Shown here piece by piece: positions 26,814 through 36,047 of a stretch of DNA of 64,000 bases. The translations under genes were made by a program, and so were the position numbers. Positions within the stretch are counted from its first letter, which is position 1. Every line of letters starts with the position of its first letter. Origin of the DNA: AP-15 sp963750195 (GTDB lineage Bacteria > Pseudomonadota > Alphaproteobacteria > ATCC43930 > CGMCC-115725); NCBI GenBank assembly GCA_963750195.1, contig CAVVPS010000003.1, positions 1 to 64,000 on the forward strand, written 5' to 3'. A model generated the notes under the pieces. That model saw only the letters and a list, made by a program, of their open reading frames with translations. It had not been told where the DNA came from and ran no database searches.

Positions 26814-28110
26814 ATGCGAACGACACACCGCCGATATTGGGTATTTTTCCTGCTGTTTCTGTTCAGCGCCATTGCCTATCTCGATCGCGTCAACATGTCG
26901 GTTGCGGGCAAGCCGATCGCGCACGAATTCGGGCTGTCGCCGATTGCGCTCGGTTATCTGTTCTCCTCGTTCCTGTGGGCCTATGTGCTGATGATGCTGC
27001 CCGGTGGGCGGCTGATCGACCGCTGGGGCCCGCATGTCATCGCCTCGGTCGCGACCGCGGTATGGTCGACGGCGCAGATGGCTACCGGAATGGTCGGCAG
27101 CTTCGCGGCAATGTTGATGGTGCGGCTCGGTCTGGGGGTCGGCGAGGCGCCGTTCGCTCCGATTTCCTATAGCAGCGTCCGGTTATGGTCGCCCTATACC
27201 GAGCGCGGCACCGCGATTGCCGCGATCTCTTGCGGGTCCACCCTCGGGCTTGCGCTCGGCGCGCCGGCCGTCGCCTGGCTGATCGAGACATTGTCGTGGC
27301 GCTGGTCCTTCATCATCACCGGCGCGGTCGGATTTGTCTGGGTAGCGGTCTGGGCGGCACTGGTCTCGACACCGGAAAAGACCGGGTGGCTGCCCCCAGC
27401 CGAGCGCGACCACATCCTCGCCGGGCGCGACGCCGGCATCACGCCGCCGAGCCACAGCGGCGTCGGCTATCTCGGGCTGATCCGCTGCCCGGCGATGTGG
27501 GGCTTGTTCATCTCGCAGGGCTGCCTCGTTTATACCGGCTATCTCTATATTTCCTGGCTGCCGAATTACCTGCAAACCGCACGGCACCTGTCGATCCTGA
27601 ACTCCGGCATCTACACCGCGATACCGTTCCTGATCTCCACGGTTGTCGGCGTCGTCGCCAATTGGGCCGGGGACAGGGTGCTCACCGCCGAAGCGGTGCG
27701 TGGCGGCAAGCGCCGCTATCTGGTGGCTCTCAGTCTATTGTTCATGGCGGCGGGCCTGGGGATCCCGTTTGTCCAGTCACTCGCCGCAGTCATCACTCTG
27801 ATCACGATTGCGGTATCGGCCGCCCATGTCGGGCCGGCCGCCAACGGCGCCCTGGTCAGTCGATTTGCTGCGCTCGCCCAAAGATGCAGGGCGGGCTACG
27901 GCGTTTCTTGTCCTGGGCGGCAATAGCTTCGGCCTACTGGCGCCGATCGTGACCGGCTATGTCGTTGCCGCAACTGGCAGTTTCAACGCCGCCTTCGTCG
28001 TCGCCGGTGCGCTGGCGCTGGTCGGGGCAGTGGCGGCTCTGGCGCTGGTGCGCGGCACACTCGGCGAGCACGTACGGCCGTCTCGTGCGAGTCCACGTCT
28101 CGTCAGTTGA
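26814..28110 (+). CDS. MFS transporter (anion:cation symporter-like), one-base frameshift
   Basis: About 432 residues, start ATG with AAGGAGGAG ahead. Twelve-span MFS pattern: SAIAYLDRVNMSVAGKPIA (the ACS-family YLDRVN signature in TM1), GGRLIDRWGPHVI (loop 2-3 motif) and RLGLGVGEAPFAPISYSSV. An extra base near 27861 breaks the frame after NGALVS; the last three spans (GRATAFLVLGGNSFGLLAPI and on) continue in the next frame to 28110. ACS members take up organic acids such as phthalate-like, hexuronate or tartrate anions. Placed in a catabolic region, so aromatic or hydroxy acid uptake is plausible. Confidence 0.8.
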
Positions 28111-28314
28111 GGTTCGCGGCGATCCACAACGGGAGCCGACCGAACCCACAGCCCCGCGCCATGATCCCAGCGAGTTTCGACCATATCATATGCATCCGTA
28201 ACCCATTGACGGGACAGCTTGTAGTCATTCCCGAAAGTGTTGATGTTTCGGGCGGCCCTGCAAAACGGGATTGTTGTGCATTCCCGGCGCGGCGCCGGGC
28301 GATCTCGGGCTGCG

Positions 28315-28865
28315 CTACCCGCCGACGAAGGTGATCGTCGCCGTTCCCGTGTCCGGGTGGGTCGCGGTCAGCACCGTCGGCGGCGTCGTGTCCGTCTCGA
28401 TGTTGACCAAGTCCGTCGCCGACGGGTCGCCCCAGACCACCTCCGACAGGCTGCTGTTGCAGCTGCACGCCAGCGCCCCGGTGAAATCGATCGGCGTGAA
28501 CTTGGCCAGCGAGTAGGCGGGCTGCCCGAACTGCCCGGCCCCGCCGCCGCCCGGACACTCGATGATCCACTCGGCGCTCGCCCCGTTCGCCTGCGCCCCT
28601 TTCGGCTTAGGCAGCGCGAGACTGACGACGTTCTGCGTCCTCTGGCTGGTGTTGGAGATCGACACTTGCCCGCCAGTCGTCGCGCCAAACTCGTCCGTGA
28701 CGTAAGAGACGGCGGCGATCACCCTATCACCCGGGTTCACCGTGAACATGGAGTTCGGGATCGCTTGCGCGTTGATGAACGGATACGCCGCGACCACCGA
28801 GGCGGGCGCGCCGACTTCACCACCCACTCGTACCACGCCCAGGAAAAGGCGTTTACCCTGCGTGT
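28315..28865 (-). pseudogene. G1 family (eqolisin) glutamic peptidase, 5'-truncated
   Basis: The C-terminal two-thirds of a G1 peptidase: WAWYEWV at the 5' end (another frame, about 28850), then AAYPFINAQAIPNSMFTVNP (GDRVIAAV follows), SISNTSQRTQNVVSLALPKP, and GASAEWIIECP, the segment with the catalytic Glu. It ends TATITFVGG at 28315. The N-terminal part with the catalytic Gln is absent: the DNA there belongs to an integrase on the opposite strand. A frame change is needed near 28815. Eqolisins are secreted acid proteases, commonest in fungi and found in some bacteria. Confidence 0.65.
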
Positions 28866-29157
28866 CGATCTGCTGGATCACCCCGATCTGCAAAATCTCG
28901 CGCAGCGCTTCTGCCGGCCGTTGCAGGTCGCGGCGGGGCTGGCCGACGCCACGGCCGAGCCGCTGTTCAACTTTCACTCGCTACGCCACTTCACGGCGAG
29001 CATGTGGATCGCCATAGGCTTCTCGCCGAAGCGGCTGCACCAGATGCTCGGTCACTCATCGATGCGGGTGACCTTTGACCGCTACGGCCATTGGCTGGGA
29101 TCGCTCGACGAGGATCACGAGCGCTTGGCCGAGGAGGAGATCGAATTGGTCGCCTAA
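28840..29157 (+). pseudogene. Tyrosine recombinase/integrase, C-terminal remnant
   Basis: Only the last third remains: RFCRPLQVAAGLADAT, HSLRHFTASMWIAIGFSPKR (HxLRH box), LHQMLGHSSMRVTFDRYGHW with the second His and the nucleophilic Tyr, then a charged tail to 29157. The first catalytic Arg and the DNA-binding core are missing. It meets the G1 peptidase remnant head to tail. The terminator at 29194 follows. This is a second integrative-element scar, unrelated in sequence region to the N-terminal fragment at 2321-3037, which lacks exactly the part kept here. Confidence 0.7.
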
Positions 29158-29193
29158 AACAGTCCCGAAACAGCTCCCGAAGATCGTCGCAGT

Positions 29194-29218
29194 CCCGCCC
29201 GAGTGGCGGGGCTTTTTT
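29194..29218 (+). terminator. Rho-independent terminator after the integrase remnant
   Basis: Stem CCCGCC/GGCGGG with a 5-nt loop (CGAGT), followed by GCTTTTTTT. Confidence 0.75.
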
Positions 29219-29280
29219 TATGAATCCCAGCTGCATCCAAGCCCAATAGCGCTGCAGTAACGTGCCTCAAAATTCTCGCG

Positions 29281-29448
29281 TTAGAGCCGTTCTAGCTGAT
29301 AAATTTCGTCCTTGATGCGGAGTTTTTGACGCTTCAGATCGGAGATCGCGTCGTCGTTTGGCAGCGGACGGCTGTTCTCCTCATCGATGGCGCGTTCGAG
29401 TGCCGCATGCTTTTCTCTCAGCGCTTCGATGCGATCCCGCAGCGACAT
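29281..29448 (-). CDS. YdcH/DUF465 family protein
   Basis: 55 residues from the ATG at 29448, preceded by AGGAGGA. The whole sequence is one amphipathic helix hairpin: LRDRIEALREKHAALERAID, then DDAISDLKRQKLRIKDEIYQ, ending in L, the usual DUF465 form. These small coiled proteins are conserved in proteobacteria; role unknown. A second member lies at 30711 on the other strand. Confidence 0.85.
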   Translation of the reverse strand: MSLRDRIEALREKHAALERAIDEENSRPLPNDDAISDLKRQKLRIKDEIYQLERL

Positions 29449-29573
29449 GCACAATCCTCCTGATAGACGATCACCCGCCCCCGATGGTAACGCCGGGTCG
29501 GGGGTCCGGCCAGGGGCCATGCACCCCTCGATGACGAAAATATGTCAAGACCGCAAATTTCAAAGAGGCCCCG

Positions 29574-30152
29574 ATGAGAGAAACATCTGCAAATCCGCGC
29601 ATGATTGTCGGGATCAGCGGTGCGTCCGGCGTGATCTATGGCGCGCGGCTGCTCGAGCTATTGCGGCCGTTGGCGGTCGAGACCCATCTTGTCATCAGCC
29701 GGGCGGCCGAGGTGACCCTGGCGCTCGAAACTGATCTGAAACCGGCTGCGGTGCGCGCCCGCGCCGATGTCGTGCATGCGATTGGTGACATGGCCGCGCC
29801 AATCTCGTCCGGCTCGTTCCGGACGATGGGAATGGTCGTCGCCCCTTGCTCGATCCGCAGCATGGCCGAGATCGCCAGCGGCGCCACGACGACATTGCTG
29901 ACCCGAGCGGCGGATGTGGTGCTAAAGGAGCGGCGGCGTCTCGTGCTCGTCGTACGCGAAACCCCATTGCACACCGGCCATCTGCGGACGATGACCGCGC
30001 TGTCGGAAATGGGTGCGGTCATCGCCCCGCCGGTCCCGGCCTTTTACGCAAAGCCCGCCACGATAGGCGAGATGATCGATCAGACCCTCGGCCGCGTGCT
30101 CGATCTATTCGAGCTCGACAGCGGGACGGTTCGCCGTTGGGGCGAGAGCTGA
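29574..30152 (+). CDS. ubiX: Flavin prenyltransferase UbiX
   Basis: 192 residues, complete. Makes prenylated FMN, the cofactor of the UbiD decarboxylase in ubiquinone synthesis. Motifs: MIVGISGASGVIYGARLLE (FMN-binding loop), FRTMGMVVAPCSIRSMAEIA with the conserved Ser-Arg region, RRRLVLVVRETPLHTGHLR and VPAFYAKP. The ATG at 29574 adds ten residues ahead of the common start MIVGISG at 29601; either may be used. UbiD is not in the window. Confidence 0.95.
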   Translation: MRETSANPRMIVGISGASGVIYGARLLELLRPLAVETHLVISRAAEVTLALETDLKPAAVRARADVVHAIGDMAAPISSGSFRTMGMVVAPCSIRSMAEIASGATTTLLTRAADVVLKERRRLVLVVRETPLHTGHLRTMTALSEMGAVIAPPVPAFYAKPATIGEMIDQTLGRVLDLFELDSGTVRRWGES

Positions 30153-30153
30153 A

Positions 30154-30669
30154 TTATAGCCCCAGTTCTTCGAGGGCTTGGCGGATGACACCCGCCGCCG
30201 CTCCGTGCGCCTGAGCGGCGCCGAGGGATAGGGTGAGATTTGCCCTGGCGGCGGCAAGGCGCTCGACCGGATCGACGTCGGTGTCGGGTGGCCCGGCGCA
30301 GCCGGCGAGGCGGGCCTGCGCGATTTTTTCAGCATCGAGTTCGAGCGCCTTGATCGTCTCTCGCAAGCGCTGGATATCCGCATCAGGGTCGGTTCTGAAT
30401 CGCCGCCGCAATGCCCGCAACGGCATGACGATTTCCGTCTGGATTGCGCGGGCGGCCTGGTTGGCGACCGCCAACCGCTCGTCATCGAGCCGGCCTCGCC
30501 CCGACAAGCCGTGCCACAGCGCGAACAGGATCAGGTTGACGTCGAGGCCGGCGCGGTCCTGCAACTCGATCAGCACCGCCGAGACACCGGGCCGGGCATA
30601 GAAGTCGAGCGAAAATTCCCAAAGCCCGGCCGCCGCGTCGGCGATCGGTATGTCGGCGACCTCTGTCAT
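30154..30669 (-). CDS. TIGR02444 family protein
   Basis: 171 residues from the ATG at 30669 (an upstream start at 30732 is less likely as it overlaps the DUF465 start). LWEFSLDFYARPGVSAVLIE, then LDVNLILFALWHGLSGRGRL is the family signature. TIGR02444 proteins are small helical proteins typical of Rhodospirillaceae and pseudomonads; function unknown. Converges on ubiX with a gap of 1 bp, and diverges from DUF465. Intact. Confidence 0.85.
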   Translation of the reverse strand: MTEVADIPIADAAAGLWEFSLDFYARPGVSAVLIELQDRAGLDVNLILFALWHGLSGRGRLDDERLAVANQAARAIQTEIVMPLRALRRRFRTDPDADIQRLRETIKALELDAEKIAQARLAGCAGPPDTDVDPVERLAAARANLTLSLGAAQAHGAAAGVIRQALEELGL

Positions 30670-30710
30670 CAAAAGTGATATGGTGCCCGTCAAATTTCGC
30701 GCCAACGGCC

Positions 30711-30914
30711 ATGGACCTCGACACCGAAGCATTGAAGGCGAGGCTCGCCGTGCTGAAAAGCGAGCACCGCGACCTTGACGACGTGATCGCCCGCCTCTCC
30801 GAGCACGCCCCGTTCGACCAGCTCCGGCTGCAGCGCCTCAAAAAGCGCAAGCTGCTGCTGAAAGATGAGATACTGAGAATCGAAAGCGAGCTGCTACCCG
30901 ACATTATTGCCTAA
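30711..30914 (+). CDS. YdcH/DUF465 family protein, second copy
   Basis: 67 residues. LDTEALKARLAVLKSEHRDL, then FDQLRLQRLKKRKLLLKDEI is a DUF465 helical hairpin with a basic second helix. Lies just ahead of purE, a position commonly seen in Rhodospirillaceae. Unknown function. Confidence 0.85.
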   Translation: MDLDTEALKARLAVLKSEHRDLDDVIARLSEHAPFDQLRLQRLKKRKLLLKDEILRIESELLPDIIA

Positions 30915-30933
30915 ACACCGCGGTTCCGGGTGG

Positions 30934-30961
30934 TTGTGTGCTGCTGTCCTCCATCTATAAT
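30934..30961 (+). promoter_or_regulatory. Promoter of purEK
   Basis: TTGTGT (30934-30939), 16-bp spacer, perfect TATAAT (30956-30961). It gives a short leader before the purE start at 30988. Confidence 0.6.
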
Positions 30962-30987
30962 GACGCCCCGATTACGGAAAGAGCCGA

Positions 30988-31482
30988 ATGAGCGAGGCCG
31001 GCCCGGCAGTGGGCATCATCATGGGCAGCCAATCCGATTGGCGCACGATGCACCACGCTGCCGGAACGCTCGATCGGCTGGGAATCGCTTATGAGACGCG
31101 GATCGTCTCGGCACATCGGACGCCCGACCGGCTTTACGACTATGCCCGCACGGCGCGTTCGCGCGGCTTGCGTGTGATCATCGCAGGCGCCGGGGGTGCT
31201 GCCCACCTGCCCGGCATGGCCGCTGCCCTGTCGCCGCTGCCGGTGCTCGGCGTACCGATCGAAAGCCGGGTTCTCAAAGGCGTCGACAGCCTGCTGTCGA
31301 TCGTGCAGATGCCGGCCGGGATCCCGGTAGCGACCTTTGCCATCGGCGAGGCCGGCGCCGTCAACGCAGCCCTTTTTGCGGCGGCAATTCTCGGGCTTTC
31401 GGACGTCGCCGCCGCACAGGCTGTCGACGGCTGGCGGCAAGCTCAGACCGAGCGCGTGGCCGACCGCCCGGACCCTCTGTGA
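30988..31482 (+). CDS. purE: N5-carboxyaminoimidazole ribonucleotide mutase PurE
   Basis: 164 residues, complete. Class I PurE: IIMGSQSDWRTMHHAAGTLD with the substrate loop GSQSDW, IVSAHRTPDRLYDYA with the catalytic His, AGAGGAAHLPGMAAALSPLP, and GVPIESRVLKGVDSLLSIVQ. It moves the carboxyl group from N5-CAIR to C4, giving CAIR in purine synthesis. The stop overlaps the purK start (TGATG), so the two are translationally coupled. Confidence 0.97.
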   Translation: MSEAGPAVGIIMGSQSDWRTMHHAAGTLDRLGIAYETRIVSAHRTPDRLYDYARTARSRGLRVIIAGAGGAAHLPGMAAALSPLPVLGVPIESRVLKGVDSLLSIVQMPAGIPVATFAIGEAGAVNAALFAAAILGLSDVAAAQAVDGWRQAQTERVADRPDPL

Positions 31483-32561
31483 TGCCCGAGCCGGTGCTGG
31501 CTCCAGGGGCGACGATCGGGATTTTGGGCGGCGGTCAGCTTGGGCGGATGACGGCGCTCGCTGCGGCGCGGCTTGGCTATCGCTGTCATGTTTTCGCGAC
31601 GGAACCAGACAGCCCGACCGAGCAGGTGTGCCGCGCCGCGACCGTCGCCGAATTCTCCGACCTGGCGGCGCTGGACCGCTTTGCCGCCGCGGTCGACGTG
31701 GTCACCTTCGAATTCGAAAATATACCGGCCGACGCTGTGCGATTTGTGGCGGCGTCGAAGCTGGTCCTGCCCCGCGCCGAAATTCTCGAGATCACGCAGG
31801 ACCGTTTGCGCGAGAAGGATTTTCTGCGTTCGATCGATATCGCGACCACCGCTTACCGGGAGGTGTCCAACGCCGCCGCGCTGGTCCGCGCGATGCACGA
31901 CTTCGGCTATCCGGCCGTGCTGAAGAGCGTGCGCATGGGCTATGACGGTAAGGGCCAAACAATGCTCAATCCCGAGACCAAGCCGGAAGAGGCGTGGCGG
32001 AATATGGGCGGCGAAATCGGCATTCTCGAAAGCTTCGTCGATTTCGCCTGCGAGATCTCGGTCATCGTCGCGCGCGGCCGCAACGGCACCTTGGCAACCT
32101 ACCCACCGGTCGAAAATCAGCATACCGCGCATATCCTCGACACCACCATCGCCCCGGCGCGGATCGGGGCCGAGACCGCGATGCGGGCGGAGGCGATCGC
32201 CCGCCATATTGCCGAAAAGCTCGATCTCGTCGGGGTGTTGGCGGTCGAAATGTTTGTGACCCAAGCTGGTGAGGTTCTGGTCAACGAGCTGGCGCCGCGG
32301 CCGCACAATTCAGGACACTGGACGATTGACGCTTGTGTCACCAGCCAGTTCGAGCAGCTGGTACGCGCCTTATGCGGACTGCCGCTTGGCTCGGTCGTGC
32401 ACCATTCCGACGCGGTTATGAAGAACCTGATCGGCCGCGATGTCGAGAAGTGGCGCGAGGCGCTTGGCGACCCGCTAGCCAAGCTCCACCTCTACGGCAA
32501 GACCGAAATCCAGCCTGGCCGCAAAATGGGCCATGTCACGCGGCTCATTCCCCACCGCTGA
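31482..32561 (+). CDS. purK: N5-carboxyaminoimidazole ribonucleotide synthase PurK
   Basis: About 359 residues. ATP-grasp enzyme: IGILGGGQLGRMTALAAARL, VDVVTFEFENIPADAVRFVA, KSVRMGYDGKGQTML (glycine-rich ATP loop), EFVDF-like ESFVDFACEISVIVARG, and VNELAPRPHNSGHWTIDAC with the bicarbonate/metal site. It makes N5-CAIR from AIR, ATP and bicarbonate, handing over to PurE. ATG at 31482 overlaps the purE stop. Complete. Confidence 0.97.
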   Translation: MPEPVLAPGATIGILGGGQLGRMTALAAARLGYRCHVFATEPDSPTEQVCRAATVAEFSDLAALDRFAAAVDVVTFEFENIPADAVRFVAASKLVLPRAEILEITQDRLREKDFLRSIDIATTAYREVSNAAALVRAMHDFGYPAVLKSVRMGYDGKGQTMLNPETKPEEAWRNMGGEIGILESFVDFACEISVIVARGRNGTLATYPPVENQHTAHILDTTIAPARIGAETAMRAEAIARHIAEKLDLVGVLAVEMFVTQAGEVLVNELAPRPHNSGHWTIDACVTSQFEQLVRALCGLPLGSVVHHSDAVMKNLIGRDVEKWREALGDPLAKLHLYGKTEIQPGRKMGHVTRLIPHR

Positions 32562-32571
32562 AAGCGTGGCT

Positions 32572-33210
32572 TTAGCGTAGCGGGCGCAGCAAGCGAAACG
32601 GGTTGGGCAGGCGCTCGACGAGCGTTGCGAAGTCGCGGCGGGCGCGGCCGATGCGGGCGGCATCGGCGAGGCGACGATCAAGAAAGGCGCGGGTGTCGGC
32701 TGAACCCTCAGAGTGGTCGTCGAGCCAATAGAGTACGGTGGCGCTATAGACCGCCGCCAAGATCAGGCGTTTCGTGTAAAAGCTGAAGTCGGTGGCGTTG
32801 TCGCCGGCGGCGTACCAGATTCCGTCGATCGTCTCATAAGTCAAACGCATCGCCAGCGGAGCATGCTGGGGCAGCGCCAGGACCGTAAGCGCCCGGCGTA
32901 CCCCCTCGCGCCACGGCGCGACAATGTCGAGCCGGGCGCCGATCGCCAATGCAATGCGTTCGGAAACGCGCAGCGGATCGAGCGGCAAGGCTTCGAGCCG
33001 GTCGAGCATGCGCCGGTCGGCCCAGCGGCTGAAGCCGGCGACAAGATCGGCGGGCCCGCCCGGGAACAAAGCCAGCGCCTCCCCAACCGGCATGGCGAGT
33101 CGCCGCGCGGCCCTGCGGAGCCCGGCGCGGGTCCAACCGTCGAACGGCGCATCGGGCAGCATCGCCTCGATCAATGCCTCGCGCCGTGCTTCGGCAAGCG
33201 GGCTTTTCAT
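32572..33210 (-). CDS. COQ9 family ubiquinone biosynthesis protein
   Basis: 212 residues. Typical COQ9: REALIEAMLPDAPFDGWTRA, FPGGPADLVAGFSRWADRRM, then TYETIDGIWYAAGDNATDFS and FYTKRLILAAVYSATVLYWL, the C-terminal lipid-binding helices. It helps COQ7-type hydroxylation and binds polyprenyl intermediates. Its start overlaps the deformylase stop by 4 bp, so the two genes form one operon reading left. Converges on purK with 10 bp between. Intact. Confidence 0.92.
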   Translation of the reverse strand: MKSPLAEARREALIEAMLPDAPFDGWTRAGLRRAARRLAMPVGEALALFPGGPADLVAGFSRWADRRMLDRLEALPLDPLRVSERIALAIGARLDIVAPWREGVRRALTVLALPQHAPLAMRLTYETIDGIWYAAGDNATDFSFYTKRLILAAVYSATVLYWLDDHSEGSADTRAFLDRRLADAARIGRARRDFATLVERLPNPFRLLRPLR

Positions 33211-33770
33211 TCCGGCCGCGTCTCGGCGAGAAGATCGGCAAGATCAATCGGGTGGCGCTGCAGCTCTTCGAGAAAAACCAACTGCCGAAGGTCGGTCATG
33301 CGCTGGGGGTAGAGGATCCCTTCTAGGTGATCGCATTCGTGCTGAACGACGCGGGCGTGGAAGCCTTCGACCTCGCGCTCGATGGCTTCGCCGTCGAGGC
33401 CGGTTGCGCGGTAACGGATGCGCAGGTGGCGCGGGACGACGCCGCGCAGGCCCGGAACCGACAGACAGCCCTCCCATCCGAATGCCCGCTCTCGCCCCAA
33501 CAGCTCGACCACAGGGTTGATCAGCACGGTCAAATCCTGGGCGACGTCGCCCGGCATGCCGCTTAGGCGCTCTTCGGACACGAAAAATACGACGATCCGC
33601 CAGGGCTGGTGGACCTGGGGCGCGGCCAGCCCGGTGCCGCTGGCGTCCTCCATCGTCTCGATCATGTCGTCGACTAGCCGGCGCACCCACGGCGCCGCGG
33701 GGTTCTCGACCGCCGCCGCCGGCTTTCGCAGAACAGGGTTGCCCATGCGGGCGATTTTCAAAAGAGCCAT
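33207..33770 (-). CDS. def: Peptide deformylase
   Basis: 187 residues from the ATG at 33770; an upstream extension is atypical. The three metal motifs are present: GTGLAAPQV (motif I), GWEGCLSVPG (II, Cys ligand) and HECDHLEGILYPQRM (III, HExxH-like HECDH). It removes the formyl group from nascent proteins. The spacing is of type I/III proteobacterial deformylases. Overlaps COQ9 by 4 bp. It is not next to fmt here, so it may be a second copy beside a canonical def-fmt operon; that is inference. Confidence 0.92.
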   Translation of the reverse strand: MALLKIARMGNPVLRKPAAAVENPAAPWVRRLVDDMIETMEDASGTGLAAPQVHQPWRIVVFFVSEERLSGMPGDVAQDLTVLINPVVELLGRERAFGWEGCLSVPGLRGVVPRHLRIRYRATGLDGEAIEREVEGFHARVVQHECDHLEGILYPQRMTDLRQLVFLEELQRHPIDLADLLAETRPE

Positions 33771-33922
33771 GGTCGCCAATATGTGTCGGCTGGCGATCCC
33801 GGTAAAGCGCTGGCCAGCCCATCGCAATCGTCCGCCTTCACAGCCGGCCGTCGAGGTGCTAAACGAGCCTTTCAACGCCATGCCGCCTGCGGCGGCAGAT
33901 AGCCTACCGGAGAAGAACCCCC

Positions 33923-34126
33923 GTGCAAGTCCTCGTCCGCGACAACAACGTCGACCAGGCCCTAAGAGCCTTGAAGAAAAAAATGCAGCGCGAGGGTGTG
34001 TTCCGTGAGATGAAGCTGCGGCGCAGCTACGAGAAGCCCTCCGAGCGGCGGGCGCGCGAAAAGGCCGAGGCGGTGCGCCGCTATCGCAAACTGTTGCGCA
34101 AGCGTATGGAGCGCGAGGGCTACTGA
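33923..34126 (+). CDS. rpsU: 30S ribosomal protein S21
   Basis: 67 residues from a GTG, with GGAGAAG 9 bp ahead. MQVLVRDNNVDQALRALKKK, then FREMKLRRSYEKPSERRARE and a basic tail form the normal S21. Small-subunit protein helping mRNA binding. The divergent neighbour is def, sharing 150 bp. Complete. Confidence 0.97.
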   Translation: MQVLVRDNNVDQALRALKKKMQREGVFREMKLRRSYEKPSERRAREKAEAVRRYRKLLRKRMEREGY

Positions 34127-34195
34127 AGCTGCAACTCCAGCGGCGAGCAGCACGCCCGAGATCGGAGCCCGGCCCCAGCGCCAGCACGCTGGGCT

Positions 34196-34222
34196 AAAAA
34201 AGCGGCGCAAGCGCGAGCTTGC
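34196..34222 (-). terminator. Rho-independent terminator of the pnt operon
   Basis: On the minus strand a GCAAGC/GCTTGC stem with a 4-nt loop (34207-34222) is followed by GCCGC and six T, directly behind the pntB stop. A second GC stem (CCCAGCG/CGCTGGG) lies at 34173-34193. Confidence 0.7.
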
Positions 34223-35618
34223 TCACTCCATTGCCTTGACGATCTCCTCGGACATTTTTTTGGCGTCGCCAAAAAGCATCATCGTGTTGTTGCGGTAGAA
34301 CAACTCATTCTCGACTCCGGCATAGCCCGACGCCATCGAGCGTTTGACGAACAGCACGGTCTTGGCCCGCTCGACATCGAGGATCGGCATGCCGTAGATC
34401 GGCGAGGACGGATCGGTCTTGGCCGCCGGGTTGGTCACGTCGTTGGCGCCTATAACGAAGGCGACGTCGGTCGACGGGAAGTCGCGGTTGATTTCGTCGA
34501 GTTCAAACACCTCGTCATACGGGACGTTCGCTTCGGCGAGCAGCACGTTCATGTGGCCCGGCATTCGCCCGGCGACCGGATGAATCGCGTAGCGGACCTT
34601 GACCCCCTCCTTCTTTAACTGGTCGGCCATCTCGCGCAGTGCGTGCTGAGCCTGGGCCACCGCCATGCCATAGCCCGGCACGATGATGACCGAGCCGGCA
34701 TTCTTCAGGATGAAGGCGGCGTCCTCGGCGCTGCCCGACTTGACCGAGCGGTCGCCCGTCCCGGCGCCGGCGGCGACCATCCCGCCCTCGGTGCCGAACC
34801 CACCGAGGATCACGTTGATGATCGAGCGGTTCATCCCCTTGCACATGATGTAGCTGAGGATGGCGCCCGACGAGCCGACGAGCGCGCCAGTGATGATCAG
34901 CAGGCTGTTCGACAGGGTGAAGCCGATGCCGCAAGCGGCCCACCCCGAGTAGGAGTTCAGCATCGAGATCACCACCGGCATGTCGGCTCCGCCAATCGGC
35001 AAGATCAGCAAAAAGCCCAGCGCCAACGACGCCAGCAGGATCAGCCAGAACATCGCCGCCGCCCCGTTGGCGACAAAGATCACGATCAGCAGAACCAGCA
35101 AAATCCCAAGCCCGGCATTCACCAGATGCTGGCCGGTGAACGAGAGGGGCCTGCCGCTGACGAGACCCTGCAATTTTGCGAAGGCGACGATCGAGCCGGT
35201 AAAGGTGATCGCCCCGATCGCCATACCGATCGACATCTCGATGAGGCTGGCGCGCTCGATCGCGCCGGGGATCCCGATCCCGAATTCCGCCGGAGCGCTG
35301 AAAGCGGCGGCGGCGACGCACACGGCGGCGAGGCCGACCAGACTGTGAAACGCCGCCACCAGCTGCGGCAGCGCAGTCATATGGATGCCCAACGCGATGA
35401 TAGGTGCCGATTGCGCCGCCAATCAGAATGCCGACGACGATCAGCCAAAAGCTGACCACATGCGGGGTCAGCAAGGTCGTGGCGACCGCAATCACCATGC
35501 CGGCGATGCCGTAGAAATTGCCTACGCGCGCCGTCTGCGGCGACGACAGGCCGCGCAGCGCCAAGATGAAACAAACCGAAGCGATCAGATAAAAAAAGGC
35601 CGATAGGTTATCGCTCAC
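34223..35618 (-). CDS. pntB: NAD(P) transhydrogenase subunit beta PntB, one-base frameshift
   Basis: About 465 residues from the GTG at 35618. TM helices and the NADP domain: IGGADMPVVISMLNSYSGWA, VGSSGAILSYIMCKGMNRSI (conserved Gly-rich, proton-path segment), IIVPGYGMAVAQAQHALREM (NADP fold), VAGRMPGHMNVLLAEANVPY and ANDVTNPAA. An extra base near 35400 splits the gene after the second span (GGAIGTY, then IALGIHMTALPQL). It translocates protons while passing hydride from NADH to NADP. In a gene this essential the break probably reflects a sequence error. Last gene of the operon. Confidence 0.92.
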
Positions 35619-35628
35619 CGCGGCCCCA

Positions 35629-36036
35629 CTATTTCTTTCTCTGGAACATCTGGAGCATGCGCTGGGTAACGATAAAGCCACCAAAGATGTTTACCGCGGC
35701 CAAGGTGACGGCGAAAAATCCGGCGAGTTTTGCAAAGCTGAGGCCGAGTGGACCGGCGGCAATCAGCGCGCCGACAATAATCACGCTCGAGATCGCGTTG
35801 GTCACGCTCATCAGCGGCGAGTGCAGCGCCGGAGTGACCCGCCAGACCACATGGTAGCCGACAAAAACGGCGAGCACGAAGATCGTCAGCTCAAAGACAA
35901 AGGGCGTGCCGCCCGCTGCCGCCGGCGGCCCCTGCACTGCCAATTGCCGGGCCAGGGCTTCGAAGTTGTGGGCTAGCGCGCCGGCATCGCCGGCTAGCTC
36001 CCTGGCACGCTCGGCCAGTGAGACGGGGTCTGCCAT
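35629..36036 (-). CDS. pntAB: NAD(P) transhydrogenase subunit alpha part 2 (PntAB)
   Basis: 135 residues. The small membrane subunit: FELTIFVLAVFVGYHVVWRV, PALHSPLMSVTNAISSVIIV (the conserved HSPLMSVTNAIS loop), AGFFAVTLAAVNIFGGFIVT and QRMLQMF. About 35 residues ahead of the first span are polar and Ala-rich. Rhodospirillum-type three-gene organisation, in which the alpha subunit is split. Ten bp separate it from pntB. Intact. Confidence 0.95.
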   Translation of the reverse strand: MADPVSLAERARELAGDAGALAHNFEALARQLAVQGPPAAAGGTPFVFELTIFVLAVFVGYHVVWRVTPALHSPLMSVTNAISSVIIVGALIAAGPLGLSFAKLAGFFAVTLAAVNIFGGFIVTQRMLQMFQRKK

Positions 36037-36047
36037 TACTTTCTCCG

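Noticed and set aside
26408..26872. A 154-residue frame on the minus strand before the MFS gene
   Set aside because: No family resemblance, no ribosome site, and it overlaps the MFS start and ribosome site.
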